64,000 bases of DNA from assembly GCF_001434895.1 (NCBI RefSeq), contig NZ_AZEE01000027.1, positions 155,173 to 219,172 on the forward strand. The letters are read 5' to 3'. Both the position numbers and the translations under genes were made by a program. Shown here in pieces: positions 62,960-64,000 of the stretch. This stretch comes from Secundilactobacillus odoratitofui DSM 19909 = JCM 15043 (GTDB lineage Bacteria > Bacillota > Bacilli > Lactobacillales > Lactobacillaceae). The notes under the pieces were generated by a model, which worked only from the letters and a program-made list of their open reading frames with translations, searched no databases and was not told the origin of the DNA. Numbering within the stretch: position 1 is the stretch's first letter; each line of letters begins with the position of its first letter.

Positions 62960-63574
62960 ATGCCAGCTAACTCTGAATACCCCATCGTCAAAGATCAGAC
63001 AATGCCGTTCGATGACTTAGAGCCCGAACACCACTATCTAAACTGTGAGATCACGTTCGCCCATGACGCATTGAAATTATCTGACGTCATTTTAGATCAC
63101 TGCACCTTTCAACAAGCTAACTTTTCTGCCGGTGAATGGTTAGATTGTACGATTAAACGGTGTCGTTTTTTAAACGCCGATTTTCGAAATTGTCAATTCT
63201 ACCGCTGCACCATGATTGGTAATCAACTGATTGGTGCAGATTTCACCGGTAGTCATCTCAAGGCTGTCACACTAAATGATAATCAAGCTGATTATGCGAA
63301 CTTTTCCGAAACGACTTTAGACCAGGTAAGTTTTAATTCAACTCACCTTCAAGAATCAGCCTTCCAGGCAGTGAGCATCAAGCATAGCCTTAGCTTCAAA
63401 CAGTGCACCTTAACCAGTGCAGACTTTAGTGACACACCGTTAAAATTGGTGGATTTGCGGACAAGCGAGATTGCTGACCTACGTTTCTCACCTCAATTAG
63501 CTGTTGGCTGTACGATTGATTCGTTTCAAGCCATCACGTTTGCCTTAGCACTTGGCGTTCGAATTGAGGATTAA
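62960..63574 (+). CDS. Pentapeptide-repeat protein (Qnr-like architecture)
   Basis: A 204-residue protein built of pentapeptide repeats with the A(D/N)(L/F)xx pattern: FQQANFSAGEWLDC, FLNADFRNCQFYRC, LIGADFTGSHLKAV, YANFSETTLDQVSF, LTSADFSDTPLKLV. It ends in a short hydrophobic helix (FQAITFALALGVRIED), as in dimeric Qnr/MfpA-like proteins. ATG 62960 has AAGGAGG upstream; frame codons before it lack a site. Qnr-like proteins mimic DNA and protect gyrase. Whether this one does so is unknown. Confidence 0.87.
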   Translation: MPANSEYPIVKDQTMPFDDLEPEHHYLNCEITFAHDALKLSDVILDHCTFQQANFSAGEWLDCTIKRCRFLNADFRNCQFYRCTMIGNQLIGADFTGSHLKAVTLNDNQADYANFSETTLDQVSFNSTHLQESAFQAVSIKHSLSFKQCTLTSADFSDTPLKLVDLRTSEIADLRFSPQLAVGCTIDSFQAITFALALGVRIED

Positions 63575-63585
63575 CTCATAACCAG

Positions 63586-63631
63586 AAAAAAGGAAATTAA
63601 AATCGCATTCACGATTTTAATTTCCTTTTTT
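63586..63631. terminator. Bidirectional terminator between pentapeptide and HAD genes
   Basis: A perfect stem of 20 bp (63586-63605 with 63612-63631) with a six-base loop; A and T runs on both sides. Confidence 0.93.
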
Positions 63632-63647
63632 CTACTATAATACCGTT

Positions 63648-63998
63648 TCATTTCACAGCAAATCGATTCAACGTTTCCGCTACCCCAGTTTCAAAATTAG
63701 CCTGCGTCACATAATCGGCAATCTGTTGAATCGCCGGAATGCCGTTGCTCACTGACACCGGCAAGCCAACAGCTTTAAGCATCGCTAAATCATTCGAATT
63801 ATCGCCAATGGCAATCATCTCCTGTGGTTCAACGCCAAGCTTCCGCCCTAGTGCAAGCACAGCTGAACCCTTATCTACGCCAAAATGATTGGTTTCGATA
63901 TACATTCCCGATGAAAAGGTACAATTAATTTTACCGTCAAAGCGAGTCCGCAAGGCCTGTTGAATCGCCTGTCGAACTGCGATATCTGGATTCATGGC
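63648..63998 (-). CDS. HAD-superfamily Cof-type phosphatase, C-terminal part (5' end outside window)
   Basis: The last 116 or so residues of a Cof/YbiV-like HAD hydrolase. GVDKGSAVLALGRKLGV carries the conserved motif III Lys, and MIAIGDNSNDLAMLKAVG is motif IV with the metal-binding Asp pair. VSVSNGIPAIQQIADYVT is the usual tail. The full protein would be about 270 residues. The Met codon at 63993-63995 is internal; the frame stays open to the window edge. The family dephosphorylates sugar phosphates or cofactors. Confidence 0.9.
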   Translation of the reverse strand, partial: AMNPDIAVRQAIQQALRTRFDGKINCTFSSGMYIETNHFGVDKGSAVLALGRKLGVEPQEMIAIGDNSNDLAMLKAVGLPVSVSNGIPAIQQIADYVTQANFETGVAETLNRFAVK

Positions 63999-64000
63999 AA

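Overview
The window looks like chromosomal DNA of a heterofermentative member of the Lactobacillaceae, of the Levilactobacillus/Secundilactobacillus/Lentilactobacillus kind; I cannot fix the genus. Support: a phosphoketolase gene with strong expression signals, KxYKxGKxW signal peptides and LPQT-type sortase signals on large adhesins, AGGAGG-type ribosome sites, low-to-moderate GC, and a class II (B12-dependent) ribonucleotide reductase. No rRNA, tRNA, phage, IS element or CRISPR array was found.

Layout. 1-3.1 kb: end of a probable secreted protein, then a drug-exporter/MarR operon with two unknown genes. 3.1-6.4 kb: short-chain dehydrogenase, glutamate racemase, and a DUF2087 regulator with a chloramphenicol acetyltransferase. 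6.5-16.5 kb: a structured intergenic element, a heterodimeric LmrCD-like exporter, an alcohol dehydrogenase, a DHA2 exporter and a TetR-controlled ABC-2 exporter operon. 16.6-28.2 kb: a cobalamin island. 28.3-41.4 kb: MFS transporters, a glutamine amidotransferase, HxlR plus old-yellow-enzyme pair, phosphoketolase, a tandem CPBP protein, a PepSY lipoprotein and an MHS-family transporter. 41.4-49.3 kb: a 2628-residue adhesin. 49.9-54.4 kb: a FusB-type protein behind a probable translational attenuator, a TetR/reductase pair and an OhrR-like regulator with a disulfide-reductase-like flavoprotein. 54.5-62.6 kb: two more wall-anchored proteins. The window ends with a pentapeptide-repeat protein and a truncated HAD phosphatase.

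The most interesting system is the cobalamin island. Four secreted proteins head one minus-strand operon: a long helical wall protein, two DUF4430 proteins and one alpha/alpha-barrel (prenyltransferase/transcobalamin-like) protein. They are followed by a dedicated ECF importer (T, fused A-A, S). The operon runs towards nrdJ, whose promoter carries two NrdR boxes. A PduO-type cob(I)alamin adenosyltransferase is divergent at the other end. In animal transcobalamin/intrinsic factor an alpha-barrel and a DUF4430-like beta domain clamp B12 between them. Here the same two folds are on separate surface proteins beside a B12-type importer, the cofactor-activating enzyme and the B12-using enzyme. I infer a split, transcobalamin-like capture, import, adenosylation and use pathway.

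A second theme is drug tolerance (CAT, FusB, LmrCD-like, three DHA2 exporters, ABC-2 exporter, a pentapeptide protein), mostly next to its own regulator and recognisable operators.
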